Source of the DNA: Longimicrobiales bacterium
GTDB taxonomy: Bacteria > Gemmatimonadota > Gemmatimonadetes > Longimicrobiales > Gaopeijiaceae
Length of the DNA stretch: 45,852 nucleotides
NCBI GenBank assembly: GCA_028278645.1
Contig: JANQDZ010000097.1
Coordinates: forward strand, 1-45,852
Reading direction: 5' to 3'
Position numbers and translations under genes: made by a program. The number at the start of each line of letters is the position of its first letter. The first letter of the stretch is position 1. The notes below the pieces were generated by a model. That model searched no databases. It was given only the letters and a program-made list of their open reading frames with translations, and was not told the DNA's origin. Positions 34,836 through 43,998 of the stretch are shown here, in pieces.

Positions 34836-35567
34836 TCACTCGGATTCCTTGACGATCGGAGAGGACGCGGAGCCAACGCCCGAAAGCTCTCGTCGCTTGT
34901 ACTCCTTCCGGACGATGTTGAGCTTCCCTTCCTTTTCCATGTCCCACGCCAGATTCAGGATCTGCTGGGTGCCCTGTTCCATGTCCAGGATCAAGCTATC
35001 GATACGGGTAACGAAATAGTTGTACCCGATATTGACTGGAATGGCGATGGCGAGACCGGTTGCGGTGGTCAGGAGGGCCACTTTGATCCCGCCGGCGACC
35101 AGCGCCGGGTCAACGGTGTTGGCCGCCTCGATTGCGGCGAAGGCAATGATCATTCCGGCCACCGTCCCCAGGAAGCCCATGAGCGGGGCTACGTTGGCGA
35201 TGGTCGCGAGGATGACCAAACCACGCTCGAGGAAGCCCAACTCGATGGCTCCTGTGGTGCTCACCGCCCGGGGAAGCTCACCCTCGTTCACCGTACCGAG
35301 GCGCATGCGCCTCAGGCCCGCCAAGAGGATCGCCGCCGTGGGCCCAGCCGTTTCGGAGGCGATCTGGATCGCCTCGTCGATGCGGCCAGCCCGGGCCGAC
35401 TCTTCCACATCAGCCAAAACCCGCTTGGCACTTTTATGGGCCAACCACAAGGTCCAAGCCTTCGCGATAATCACACCCAACGCGATCAAAGAACAAAGGA
35501 CGAGGGGGTACATCATGGCCCCGCCGTCGGCGAAGAGTGTAAGCAGTTCGTATTGCGAGCCGCCCAA
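34836..35567 (-). CDS. exbB: ExbB/TolQ/MotA-family proton channel
   Basis: The protein has three membrane helices: GGAMMYPLVLCSLIALGVII, LVILATIANVAPLMGFLGTV and ALLTTATGLAIAIPVNIGY. The family's conserved Thr/Pro residues (GFLGTVAGMI, TTATGLAIAIP) line the proton path. The start is a TTG either way. The one at 35567 is preferred because aaggag lies six bases upstream; the TTG at 35588 adds seven residues, has only a weak site and sits against a palindrome. It is the first gene of the exbB-exbD-exbD-tonB operon, whose promoter and leader palindrome lie just upstream. Confidence 0.93.
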   Translation of the reverse strand: MGGSQYELLTLFADGGAMMYPLVLCSLIALGVIIAKAWTLWLAHKSAKRVLADVEESARAGRIDEAIQIASETAGPTAAILLAGLRRMRLGTVNEGELPRAVSTTGAIELGFLERGLVILATIANVAPLMGFLGTVAGMIIAFAAIEAANTVDPALVAGGIKVALLTTATGLAIAIPVNIGYNYFVTRIDSLILDMEQGTQQILNLAWDMEKEGKLNIVRKEYKRRELSGVGSASSPIVKESE

Positions 35568-35589
35568 AAGGAACTCCTTTTCTTCCAAC

Positions 35590-35605
35590 GCCCTACGCGT
35601 AGGGC
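35590..35605. promoter_or_regulatory. 16-bp perfect palindrome in the exbB leader
   Basis: gccctacgcgtagggc is its own reverse complement. It lies between the likely transcription start and exbB, ending 22 bases before the preferred start codon, at 35567. It may be an operator for a dimeric repressor or form a small hairpin in the leader RNA. Confidence 0.5.
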
Positions 35606-35630
35606 ATTAGTCTCCGGTATAGACCGCGCC

Positions 35631-35660
35631 AATCTAGGGATTGGCCGGGGATCGTGTCAA
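35631..35660 (-). promoter_or_regulatory. Sigma-70-type promoter of the ton operon
   Basis: On the minus strand a perfect -35 TTGACA (35655-35660) is followed, 18 bases on, by TAGATT (35631-35636), four of six to the -10 consensus. It lies in the only sizeable gap on this side, 103 bases between cdaA and exbB, and reads toward exbB. The start site would be about 35624, placing the palindrome at 35590-35605 inside the transcript. Confidence 0.6.
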
Positions 35661-35691
35661 CGCACCGCAGGCCTGTTCTGACCCCTCTCGC

Positions 35692-36462
35692 CTACCCCAT
35701 TCCCAAGACGCCGGTGAGGATCTCCCGGAGTCTGGCTTCATCCACCCCCACCTCGATCCGACCACCCTGAGCCACCGAGATTCTTGAGGTCTCTTCGCTC
35801 ACCACCACCACCACGGCATCCGTCTCTTCACTCAAGCCCAGGGCGGCCCGATGACGGGTTCCCAGAGACTTGTCCCGGACCGGCAGTTGGGTCAGCGGCA
35901 GGATCGCGCCGGCGGTGACGATATTCCCACCATTAATGATAACCGCCCCATCGTGGAGCGGGGTGTACGGGGTAAAAATCGTTTTGAGGATCTCGGCGGA
36001 AACCGGTGCCCCGACCGGGCTTCCGGTCTCAGCGTACTCCTCCAGGCCGACATCGCGTTGAATCGCCACGATGGCACCCCTTTTCAGCCGAGAGAGCTCC
36101 GTGATGGCCTCGACGAGCTCTTCAGCTTCCTGACTCTCCTCCATCCTCCTCAAGTAGCCCATGAACTGGCTTTGCCCCAGACGAGCCAGCCCAGACCGGA
36201 GCTCCGGCTGAAAAACCACAAGGGCCGCTATGGCCCCATACTGGAAGAACGCCTCTAGGAGATAGCGGATGAGGGTGAAGTCCAGGATGAGCGCGACGAA
36301 ATAGACGCCCACCAGGAGCAACGCACCGAGCAACATCTGCATGGCCCGGGTACGCTGGATGAGGAGGAAGAGCCGGTAAAAGAGAACAGCAACGATGAGG
36401 ATCTCGATGAGATCCCCCCATCCTGGGCGGAGAAACTGAAGCTGCTCCCAAACCCGACTCAT
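35692..36462 (-). CDS. cdaA: Diadenylate cyclase CdaA (c-di-AMP synthase)
   Basis: The 256-residue protein has three membrane helices at the N-terminus (IEILIVAVLFYRLFLLI, LLGALLLVGVYFVALIL and the following helix) and a DisA-N catalytic domain from about 100, with the signature DGA at 171-173 and RHR at 203-205. It makes c-di-AMP from two ATP, at the membrane. The second messenger controls potassium transport and wall stress in other phyla. It follows ftsH by 82 bases; the often-seen partners folP, cdaR and glmM are not next to it. No c-di-AMP phosphodiesterase is seen in the window. Confidence 0.95.
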   Translation of the reverse strand: MSRVWEQLQFLRPGWGDLIEILIVAVLFYRLFLLIQRTRAMQMLLGALLLVGVYFVALILDFTLIRYLLEAFFQYGAIAALVVFQPELRSGLARLGQSQFMGYLRRMEESQEAEELVEAITELSRLKRGAIVAIQRDVGLEEYAETGSPVGAPVSAEILKTIFTPYTPLHDGAVIINGGNIVTAGAILPLTQLPVRDKSLGTRHRAALGLSEETDAVVVVVSEETSRISVAQGGRIEVGVDEARLREILTGVLGMG

Positions 36463-36544
36463 TGCCGTCCTGTCCCGTCCTTCATGGTTTAGGCATCAAT
36501 GAATGCTCTGCCTCGTTCTCCTCCCTGACCGGGGGATGAAACCA

Positions 36545-38755
36545 TCAGGTCGTCCGATCCTGATCGACTCCCTCCAGAAGCAGCTCCTCCTGCCCATCCT
36601 CGGAGGCCTTGGTGGTTTGATCCGAGACCGGATGGTCATCCAAAGAGGGCTCTTCCCCAGACTCTCCCTCTACAGGATCGACGGACTCGGAAGCCTCACC
36701 CTCTTCGGTGGGACCACGTCTCCGATCCAACGCGTGGGCAAGTGGGGACTCGCGGTTCTCCCCATGGTCGGACTCCTCGTTCTCGTCCTCGACCTCTGCT
36801 TCCACCCCCGGCGGCAATCCCTTTGGCTCTGCCAGAGGGGCACCGTTGGATGGAGCCCCGGGGATGATGAGCTTCTCCAGGGGCGGAAGGGGCTTTCCGT
36901 CGGCCAACAGCTGGATCTCGTCGTGATCCAGGGTCTCCCTTTCCAGCAGAGCCTCCGCCAGCCTCTCCATCAGGTCTTCTTCGTTTTCCAGTATGGATCG
37001 GGCTCTTTCATGGGCTTCGTCGAGGATCCGTTTGACCTCGGTGTCCACCTGCCTGGCGGTATGTTCGGAGACCATCCGGCGGTGACCGATCTCCCTGCCC
37101 AGGAACACCTCGTGTTCCGAGTCTCCGACCGACATGAGGCCAATGACCTCGGACATTCCGAATTGGGCCACCATACGCCGGGCCATGGACGTGGCCCTCT
37201 CGATGTCGTTCCCGGCACCGGTTGTGATCCGCTCGGGCCCGAAAACCATCTCCTCTGCCACCCGTCCTCCGAAGAGCATAGTCAACTGCCCTTCGAGCCA
37301 TTCTTTCGTGTAAGTGTGGCGATCTTCTTCCGGGAGGGAGGCCGTGATCCCCAGCGCCCGGCCCCGGGGGACGATGGTGACCTTGTGGACCGGGTCCAGG
37401 CCCGGGATCCTCAGCCCCATGACAACGTGCCCGGCTTCATGGTAGGCGGTGAGCTTCCGCTCATTTTCGGTGAGGACCATGCTCTTACGCTCGGCGCCGA
37501 GCATGACCTTGTCCTTGGCCCGCTCGAAATGGTCCATCACCACCCTGTCCGCATCGTCCCGGGCAGCAAGAAGGGCAGCTTCGTTGCAGATGTTCTCCAG
37601 GTCGGCACCGCTCAAACCCGGGGTACCCTTGGCGATGATGCCCAGGTCCACGTCGTCTCCCAAAGGAAGCTTCTTCGCATGGACTCGGAGAATACCCTCC
37701 CTCCCTTTCACATCCGGTGCATCTACCACCACCTGCCGGTCGAAGCGTCCGGGCCTCAGGAGGGCCGGGTCCAGAACGTCGGGCCGGTTCGTGGCGGCCA
37801 GGAGGATCACTCCTTCGTTGGCCTCGAACCCGTCCATCTCCACCAGGAGAGCGTTCAGAGTTTGTTCGCGCTCGTCGTGGCCACCTCCCAGGCCGGCACC
37901 CCGGTGGCGTCCCACGGCATCGATCTCATCGACAAAAATGATACAGGGGGCATGGGCTTTCCCTTGGTCGAACAGGTCTCGGACACGGGAAGCACCAACA
38001 CCCACGAACATCTCGACGAAATCCGAGCCGGACATCTGGAAGAACGGCCTCCCGGCCTCTCCCGCCACGGCCCTCGCCAGCAGGGTTTTGCCCGTCCCTG
38101 GGGGCCCTACGAGGAGGACACCTTTTGGCAAGCGCCCCCCCAACCGGGAGAACTTCTGGGGATCCTTCAGGAACTCGATGATCTCCTGGAGCTCGACCTT
38201 CGCCTCATCCGCACCGGCTACGTCGGCAAAGGTGACCTGCGGTTTGTCGGGTGAGATGAGCTTCGCTTTCGACCGCCCGAACTGGAAGGCCTTATTCCCC
38301 CCTCCTTGCATGGTTCGGAAGATCCAAATCCAGAAAGCGATGAAAAGAAGCCAAGGGAGGATAGAGATGAGGACGGTGCCGATCCCCTGGCGATCGGGCT
38401 CGGCTGCGATGATTACACCCTGCTCCTCCATGCGGGCCAAAAGGGATTCCTGGATCTCTCCGGGGAGCATGGTCCGGAAACGGACGACGTCCTGCCCTTC
38501 CCTCGACACCGGGGCTCGGAGTTGACCCTCCACCCGGTTCCCCTGGACCACAACTACTGAGTCGATGTTCGACTCGGAAAGCTGCTCCCTGAAGTCGGTA
38601 TAGGAGAACTCCGAGAGGCGCTCCTCCTGGCCCTTGATCATCTGCATGGCAACAATAGAGAGGAGCACCATGAGGACCCAGAAGGACGCAGTCCTGGACA
38701 CCCGGGAGAGTCGGTTGTTTCCCGGTTCGTTTTGTTGAGGTTCGCGTTCAGCCAT
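36545..38755 (-). CDS. ftsH: ATP-dependent zinc metalloprotease FtsH
   Basis: From the ATG at 38755 (736 residues) two membrane helices (about 24-40 and 127-148) flank a periplasmic part. The AAA domain has Walker A GPPGTGKT at 217-224, Walker B FVDEID at 274-279 and the second region of homology [20 protein letters not shown]. The protease has HEAGH at 439-443. FtsH degrades damaged membrane proteins and short-lived regulators. The 38755 start is preferred over 38782, which only adds a basic stretch. The last 110 residues are an acidic low-complexity tail ([18 protein letters not shown]) longer than in most relatives. Confidence 0.96.
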   Translation of the reverse strand: MAEREPQQNEPGNNRLSRVSRTASFWVLMVLLSIVAMQMIKGQEERLSEFSYTDFREQLSESNIDSVVVVQGNRVEGQLRAPVSREGQDVVRFRTMLPGEIQESLLARMEEQGVIIAAEPDRQGIGTVLISILPWLLFIAFWIWIFRTMQGGGNKAFQFGRSKAKLISPDKPQVTFADVAGADEAKVELQEIIEFLKDPQKFSRLGGRLPKGVLLVGPPGTGKTLLARAVAGEAGRPFFQMSGSDFVEMFVGVGASRVRDLFDQGKAHAPCIIFVDEIDAVGRHRGAGLGGGHDEREQTLNALLVEMDGFEANEGVILLAATNRPDVLDPALLRPGRFDRQVVVDAPDVKGREGILRVHAKKLPLGDDVDLGIIAKGTPGLSGADLENICNEAALLAARDDADRVVMDHFERAKDKVMLGAERKSMVLTENERKLTAYHEAGHVVMGLRIPGLDPVHKVTIVPRGRALGITASLPEEDRHTYTKEWLEGQLTMLFGGRVAEEMVFGPERITTGAGNDIERATSMARRMVAQFGMSEVIGLMSVGDSEHEVFLGREIGHRRMVSEHTARQVDTEVKRILDEAHERARSILENEEDLMERLAEALLERETLDHDEIQLLADGKPLPPLEKLIIPGAPSNGAPLAEPKGLPPGVEAEVEDENEESDHGENRESPLAHALDRRRGPTEEGEASESVDPVEGESGEEPSLDDHPVSDQTTKASEDGQEELLLEGVDQDRTT

Positions 38756-38800
38756 TCCGATTCTCTTTCCGCCTACCCCCACCAGGGCAGGTTCCAGCCA

Positions 38801-39352
38801 CTACAGGCTCCCGATAAACGGGAGGTGGCGGAACTCTTCGCCGTAGTCGAGGCCATAGCCCACCAGGAACTCCAGAGGAGCGTCGAAACCCACCCACCGG
38901 GGTTCCGAATCCAAGGTCGCCACCCGCTTGTGGAGGAGGGCGCAAACCTCGAGGCTTTTGGGCCCTCTCCCCCAAAGGAGAGGAATAAGCCGGTTCATGG
39001 TGTTCCCGCTGTCGATGATGTCCTCAACAAGAATAACACTTCGGCCCTCTACTGAGGCCTCCGGATCATAGAGAAGGTTCACCTGGCCACTGGACCTGGT
39101 GTCGTTCCCGTAGCTCGAAGCAACAAGAAAATCCACTTGCAGCGGGTGTTGGATCTGCCTCACCAGGTCCGCGAGAAAGATGAATGACCCTTTGAGAAGG
39201 CCCAGAACCAAGAGCTGATCGTCAGGGCCGTAGGCCTCCGTAATCTCTTCGGCCATCTCCGTCACCCGCCGTTGTATCTCTTCGCGAGTGAACACCATTC
39301 GAGACAACTCTCGCCCGGTCTGCTGGGTGTGGAGCTCAGTTCCAGTCGACAT
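38801..39352 (-). CDS. hpt: Hypoxanthine phosphoribosyltransferase
   Basis: From the ATG at 39352 the protein has 183 residues, normal for the family. Key motifs are LLVLGLLKGSFIFLADL, the strand and loop FLVASSYGNDTRSSG, and the PRPP-binding VILVEDIIDSGNTM, in which the two acidic residues and DSGNT bind PRPP. It salvages hypoxanthine (and guanine) to IMP or GMP. Longer starts are rejected because they lie within tilS; even this start overlaps tilS by 17 bases. The order tilS-hpt-ftsH is a well-known, widely kept cluster and supports all three calls. Confidence 0.95.
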   Translation of the reverse strand: MSTGTELHTQQTGRELSRMVFTREEIQRRVTEMAEEITEAYGPDDQLLVLGLLKGSFIFLADLVRQIQHPLQVDFLVASSYGNDTRSSGQVNLLYDPEASVEGRSVILVEDIIDSGNTMNRLIPLLWGRGPKSLEVCALLHKRVATLDSEPRWVGFDAPLEFLVGYGLDYGEEFRHLPFIGSL

Positions 39353-40763
39353 TCCGAATCCCGAGAAAAAGTACCCCCGAGCCATCGCGGGGTTTGACCA
39401 GGGCGGAGGACGCGAATCCGGCCACCCAGAGGACATTCCCTTCGGCGTCCACCAGGACCGGAATCTTCTCCCGATCTTCCTGGGGAACCTTCGCCTCACC
39501 GAACAACTTCTTCAGTTTCTTGGTGCCGTAATCCAGCTTGATTCGATCTCCCGCCACCCATCCCCTGAAGGTCAGGGGGAAAACCGCGTCGGAAATCGGG
39601 ATGGCCAGGACCTGGCCACACCCCGAGGGTTCGGACGCTCCCCACTCAATCCGAAAGGACTTACCCCCGAGACAGACCGCTCCTGAGCCGGTCTCCGGTC
39701 CGCTGATGAGGAGGGTCCCGGAACGTTCCCTTTTCGCCCCTACTCCCAGTTCACCAGCAGATTCCTGGACACCAGGAACTTCCAACCTGAACCGTTCGAA
39801 ATCCCTTACAAAACGGGCACCGCCCGGCAAAGAAAAAGCCCGCCCGCTGGCGCCGGTTCTAGTAAACTCCATCAAACCCCTGGTTCCTACCTCATCCAGC
39901 TCGACCCCGCTCCGAGTCAGAATCTCCCTCATCAGGCGGGTTTGTAACGCCGGATCATAGGCCAGGAGGCCCGACCGAACAACAAATACCTGTCCGCCCT
40001 CCTCGGTATGGACACCGTCCAGGAGCCCTGGCAGAAGGCTCTCCCACGCGGCCTCATTTTCCTCCGCCAGGCGGGCCAACCGCCGAAGCGATTCCCTGAT
40101 CCGGGGGGCCGGGCCGGCTTCAAGCTCGGGAAGCACCTGGTTCCGAATTCGATTTCGGGCGGCCACCAGAGACCGATTCGAGGGGTCTTCCAGGAAGCGG
40201 ACCTTCATGCGACGGGCATAGGTGAGGAGCTCGTGCCGGGAAAAACCGAGCAACGGCCGGTAAAATCCGGGGGTGCGCTGCTTCGGAATCCCGGCCAGGC
40301 CCCTCAAGCCCGTGCCTCGGAAGATCCGGAAGAGTACCGTCTCCGCCTGGTCATCGGCCTGATGCGCCGTGAGGACCCAGGAAGCCTTCTCCCGCTCTCT
40401 GACCTCCACCAAGAAGGAGTACCGCAGGTCCCGAGCTTCTTCCTCGGACCCGGGGACCTCATCCGAGATTCCAGTGTGGAGAGGAACGCGCCAAGCCCTG
40501 CACAAACCCTTGACCCACAAGGCTTCACCCTCACTCCCAGGCCTCATTCTGTGGTCGAAGTGTGCAGCCTGGAGCTGTATAGGCGGCAGTTGGTCGGAGA
40601 ACCTGAGCAGATGGAGGAGGACCGACGAATCCACGCCCCCGGACAGGGCGACCACGATCGTATCCCCTGACTCCAGCACACCGTCCTCCTTTACGGCCCG
40701 GGAGAAGCGCCGCGCCAAGTGACGGTCCGGATCCTCTCCGGCTGGAGGACGATGCGACATCAT
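39336..40763 (-). CDS. tilS: tRNA(Ile)-lysidine synthase
   Basis: The 475-residue enzyme has the N-type ATP-pyrophosphatase P-loop SGGVDS at 41-46, the AHFDHRMRPGSEGEA pattern and LTAHQADDQAETVLFRIFRG typical of TilS, and a C-terminal tRNA-recognition domain. It modifies C34 of the CAU-anticodon tRNA-Ile to lysidine with lysine and ATP, so that AUA is read as isoleucine. It overlaps the GDPD gene by four bases and hpt by 17. Confidence 0.95.
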   Translation of the reverse strand: MMSHRPPAGEDPDRHLARRFSRAVKEDGVLESGDTIVVALSGGVDSSVLLHLLRFSDQLPPIQLQAAHFDHRMRPGSEGEALWVKGLCRAWRVPLHTGISDEVPGSEEEARDLRYSFLVEVREREKASWVLTAHQADDQAETVLFRIFRGTGLRGLAGIPKQRTPGFYRPLLGFSRHELLTYARRMKVRFLEDPSNRSLVAARNRIRNQVLPELEAGPAPRIRESLRRLARLAEENEAAWESLLPGLLDGVHTEEGGQVFVVRSGLLAYDPALQTRLMREILTRSGVELDEVGTRGLMEFTRTGASGRAFSLPGGARFVRDFERFRLEVPGVQESAGELGVGAKRERSGTLLISGPETGSGAVCLGGKSFRIEWGASEPSGCGQVLAIPISDAVFPLTFRGWVAGDRIKLDYGTKKLKKLFGEAKVPQEDREKIPVLVDAEGNVLWVAGFASSALVKPRDGSGVLFLGIRNVDWN

Positions 40764-41659
40764 GCCAAACCTTCGCCGAGGGGAGACGGAGGAGTCGAGG
40801 CCGGCCTGGAGGGTTCAACCCCGGGGGGACGTGGCCGCCCGACCGTATCGATGAGGACCTCCGAAAGGAGGTCTGGACGGTCCGTTTGGATCCCATCCAC
40901 GCCCATGGCCACCAACCTCCTCATGTCATCAGGGTCATCCACCGTCCAGACGTGGATCGGCAGATTCCGCGCGTGGGCTTCCGTCATGAACCGCTGGCTC
41001 AAGACCTTGACGCCGAAGTAGGTTTCCGGAATCTGAAGGGCGTCGCAGGCTGGTGTGAAATAGTGCCCCAACGGGCTGTGGATCATGAAGAAGAACTGGA
41101 AGAGATCCCTCCGGGAAGCTCCCCATGGTCCCGGGTATCCCCGCACCGCCCGCCGGTGCTTTTCCACCTCGGCTGCGACCAATACCCTTTCTTGGGCTTT
41201 CTGCCGTACCACCGCGTCCACCAACCCGGGAGCCGAGTACGCGTCCTTCGCCTCCACATTCATCCGAACCCCCGGGAGAGCTTCCAACATTTCTTCGAAA
41301 CGAGGGATCCGAACACCCTTCCCGCGAAATGAAGGCCGACCCTCCGGATCCCTGAAATGGTATCCGGCGTCTAGCTCCTGAATCTCCTGAAGGGAGAGGT
41401 CCCGGACTCGTCCGGTCCCGTTGGTGGTTCGGTCGACGGTGTCATCGTGAATCACCACCACCTCCCCATCCCGGGTGGCGCGAACGTCCATCTCCAACAT
41501 GTCCGCCCCCCATCGATGCACCGCGTTTTTGAACGCCTCGAGGGTGTTCTCTGGGGCAAGCCCGGCACCCCCACGGTGCGCGATGAGGAGGGGGCTCCCC
41601 GCCACGTACGGGTGACCCGGCCTGGCGGGGGGGCGATGGTCGGTTTTTTGGTCAGCCAC
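40760..41659 (-). CDS. Glycerophosphodiester phosphodiesterase
   Basis: The 299-residue protein is a GDPD-family TIM barrel: LLIAHRGGAGLAPENTL with His28 and Arg29, EMDVRATRD with the metal-binding Glu56 and Asp58, and VVIHDDTVDRTTNG with His71. Family members cut glycerophosphodiesters to glycerol 3-phosphate and an alcohol. No signal peptide is present, so a cytoplasmic role in lipid turnover is likely. The C-terminus has a Pro/Gly/Ser tail of about 25 residues without known function. It follows the unknown gene at 41669 by nine bases. Confidence 0.92.
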   Translation of the reverse strand: MADQKTDHRPPARPGHPYVAGSPLLIAHRGGAGLAPENTLEAFKNAVHRWGADMLEMDVRATRDGEVVVIHDDTVDRTTNGTGRVRDLSLQEIQELDAGYHFRDPEGRPSFRGKGVRIPRFEEMLEALPGVRMNVEAKDAYSAPGLVDAVVRQKAQERVLVAAEVEKHRRAVRGYPGPWGASRRDLFQFFFMIHSPLGHYFTPACDALQIPETYFGVKVLSQRFMTEAHARNLPIHVWTVDDPDDMRRLVAMGVDGIQTDRPDLLSEVLIDTVGRPRPPGVEPSRPASTPPSPLGEGLA

Positions 41660-41668
41660 GGTCTCGGG

Positions 41669-42184
41669 CTACCCGGACGCCAACGCGGCCTCGACCTGGG
41701 TAACCGAATCTGGATCAAGCTGGTGGAGCAGGTAGAGTACCAGGTCTACCAGCCGGTCGGTCATCTTAAGCTCGGCCTCCCGGTGGAGCCGATCCTCTTG
41801 GTCGGAGGCAGCAGCCTGCTCCTCCAACTCGACGATCCTTGCCGCCAGGAAAACCAGGATGTCCTGCACGACCTCCGGCGAGGGCCTTGGCGGGGCCAAA
41901 GCATCCGGCATGGTGACCGTAAGGAGGAGACCCCGGATGAAGGCCAAGAACCCGGGGAAGGCCAACTCGGTGAGGAACTCCTCGTCCAAGCGCTCCTCGC
42001 CGGTCAACTTCTCCCACTCCAGCTCGTTCCAGTACAGCTCCTCTGCCGCCTCCCGTAGATGGGCCCTCTCCGATTCTTGGAGAGGTGGCGCTGGAGTGGG
42101 GATAGGCGGAGGGAGATGAGCCCCCAAGAGTTGTTCAATCCTTTTTACCCTTCCGGAAAGAAGGGTCGATTCCCTGTCAGTCAT
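41669..42184 (-). CDS. Unknown helical protein
   Basis: The 171-residue product is soluble and rich in Leu, Glu and Ala, with predicted long helices (ESERAHLREAAEELYWNELE; ILVFLAARIVELEEQAAA). It has a Pro-rich spacer at about 22-35 (LPPPIPTPAPPL). Its C-terminal half ends in MTDRLVDLVLYLLHQLD. No family is recognised. It lies between the SDR and GDPD genes and is probably in the same transcript as GDPD and tilS. Confidence 0.65.
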   Translation of the reverse strand: MTDRESTLLSGRVKRIEQLLGAHLPPPIPTPAPPLQESERAHLREAAEELYWNELEWEKLTGEERLDEEFLTELAFPGFLAFIRGLLLTVTMPDALAPPRPSPEVVQDILVFLAARIVELEEQAAASDQEDRLHREAELKMTDRLVDLVLYLLHQLDPDSVTQVEAALASG

Positions 42185-42288
42185 TGGGCGTTCTGGTCCG
42201 AATGGGAGGTTTTCTCTGGGCCCAAGATACCGGGCTGGGTCGGGGCCGGGAAAGGGTGCGGCCGGGGGTGCGGCCGGGGTCCGGTGAC

Positions 42289-43104
42289 CTACTCGGGTGG
42301 ACCCGGCGGGCCACCGGCTTCTGGAGCTTTCGTCCGATCAATCCTGCTGGCGATCCAGTCATAGATCGGACGCGGCAGCACCCGTAGGCTCCAGACCAAC
42401 CCTGCCAGGGGCCAGGGGAAAGCCAGACTCTTCTTCCTTTTCCGGATCGCCTTGACCATGAGCTCCACCGCCGGCTCCAGGTCCATGATGAAGGGCATGG
42501 CGTGCCGATTATGGTCGGTCATGGGAGTCCGGACGAAGCCCGGCGTAATGACGGTGACGTCCACTCCCGTCCCCCGAAGATCGATGCGGAGGCTTTCGAA
42601 GAAGTTGGTCATCCCTCCCTTACTGGCCGAATAGGCCGCCGACATGGGGAGGCCCGCAAACCCCGCGATGCTGGAAACAGCCACGATCTGGCCATCGCCC
42701 CGATCCAGCATCCCGGCCAATACGGCCTCGGTGGCGTAGACGGCGCCGAGGAGGTTCACATCCAGCACCTTCTCAACCCCCGCCGCGTCGAAAGAGTCGA
42801 CCAGTGTGTTTAGGCTCATCCCGGCGTTTGCGATCAGGAGGTTCACCGGGCCCAGGGTCTCCTCACAGCGGCGGATCGCGCTAACCACGGCTGGACCGTC
42901 GGAGGCGTCGCATGGGAAGGATACTGCGGTGCCCCCTTCCTCTTGAATTCGGTCGGCGACCTCGGCCAGGAGCGTTTCCCGCCGAGCCGACAAGCCAACG
43001 GCATAACCCTCCCGGGCCAACCGGAGCGCTAGGCCCTTCCCGAGGCCAGAGGATGCCCCGGTTATGAAGCACACCCGCCCGGTGTTACCCGAAGAGCCTG
43101 TCAA
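42289..43104 (-). CDS. Short-chain dehydrogenase/reductase
   Basis: The 271-residue protein is a classical SDR: cofactor motif TGASSGLG at 15-22, NAG near 93-95, catalytic Ser144 or 145 (VSSIAG), Tyr158 and Lys162 (YSASK). Arg at 41-42 (SARRETLL) after strand 2 suggests NADP(H). The C-terminus is basic and hydrophobic (KKSLAFPWPLAGLVWSLRVL, then PRPIYDWIASRID), a pattern seen in membrane-associated SDRs of lipid metabolism. The start overlaps the patatin gene by 20 bases, which suggests joint action on lipids. The substrate cannot be told. Confidence 0.92.
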   Translation of the reverse strand: MTGSSGNTGRVCFITGASSGLGKGLALRLAREGYAVGLSARRETLLAEVADRIQEEGGTAVSFPCDASDGPAVVSAIRRCEETLGPVNLLIANAGMSLNTLVDSFDAAGVEKVLDVNLLGAVYATEAVLAGMLDRGDGQIVAVSSIAGFAGLPMSAAYSASKGGMTNFFESLRIDLRGTGVDVTVITPGFVRTPMTDHNRHAMPFIMDLEPAVELMVKAIRKRKKSLAFPWPLAGLVWSLRVLPRPIYDWIASRIDRTKAPEAGGPPGPPE

Positions 43105-43984
43105 TCTCCTCCTCCTTCTCCACCGCCGAAACTCGCCCGGCTTCTATGAGCTGATCGATGCGGCCAAAGTCCGCCCAATGGACCTCTCGGACGTCCGGCA
43201 CCAGCACCAGATCGGCCTGTTCCAAGTAGTATCGGTTCAGCTGGATCTGCATGATCCATTCTGCTCGCGAAACGACCTCGATCCCGTTTTCCCATGGTCC
43301 AGCCGATCGAAGCCCCCGTTGAACATCGACTGCGATGACATCGGCCTTCAGCGGCGGTTCTCCTGGCTCCGGCACGGGAACGTTCTTCGTGATGTACCCG
43401 TCCACGAGTAGCCAATCGTCCCACTCCACCGGCGAGAACACCCCCGGGATTGAGGCGCTGGCTTGCACGGCTTTAGCCAAGCTCCCGGTGGTAAGTGCCA
43501 CATCTTCCCCACTGTACAGATCCGTTGCAACGGCCACGAAGGGGACCTCCAGGTCGTCGAAGGTGGCCTCTCCGTAAATCCGCTCCATCACCTGCTCCAT
43601 GAAGTCGGGGTCCACGATGGACATCCGGCGAACCATCTTCGAAAGAGTGAAGAGTACCTTTGTCTTCCTCGAGAACTCCTCGAAGCTGTCCCTTGCCCCC
43701 TCCTCGTCCTCCTTCAACTCGTCGAGGTCGAGCCTTTTGAAAAGCTCTCCGTTGAAGAGATGATGGGCCATCTCAGCCAAACCCTTCGAAGACCCTTTCA
43801 AACAATACCAGGCACCGATGACGGCACCCATGCTGGTGCCCGTCACCAACTCCGGTTTGAGTGAGAGTTCGTCGAGGTGTTGAAGGACTCCGATATGGGC
43901 CATTCCTCTGGCCCCTCCCCCGGATAGAGCGAGCACCCGGGTAGGGTCTGAGAAGAACCTCTCTTTGAATCGTTTCCAGTTCAT
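43085..43984 (-). CDS. Patatin-like phospholipase
   Basis: The 299-residue protein has the patatin catalytic features: oxyanion loop GGGARG at 22-27, nucleophile Ser51 in GTSMG at 49-53, and the Asp of the dyad, Asp195, in VDGYI. It resembles the RssA/YjjU group. Family members hydrolyse acyl esters of lipids. There is no signal peptide; the cytoplasm is likely. It starts 14 bases behind the molybdenum hydroxylase gene and overlaps the SDR, so it shares their transcript. Confidence 0.92.
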   Translation of the reverse strand: MNWKRFKERFFSDPTRVLALSGGGARGMAHIGVLQHLDELSLKPELVTGTSMGAVIGAWYCLKGSSKGLAEMAHHLFNGELFKRLDLDELKEDEEGARDSFEEFSRKTKVLFTLSKMVRRMSIVDPDFMEQVMERIYGEATFDDLEVPFVAVATDLYSGEDVALTTGSLAKAVQASASIPGVFSPVEWDDWLLVDGYITKNVPVPEPGEPPLKADVIAVDVQRGLRSAGPWENGIEVVSRAEWIMQIQLNRYYLEQADLVLVPDVREVHWADFGRIDQLIEAGRVSAVEKEEEIDRLFG

Positions 43985-43998
43985 TGATACCGGTCAGA

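Noticed and set aside
36503-38254. 583-codon plus-strand frame
   Set aside because: It is the antisense of ftsH; high GC keeps opposite frames open. Its translation has no family pattern, while the minus-strand frame has every FtsH motif.
42240-42290. Terminator between the SDR and the unknown gene
   Set aside because: The gap has GC-rich direct repeats (gtgcggccgggg twice) but no stem followed by a T run.
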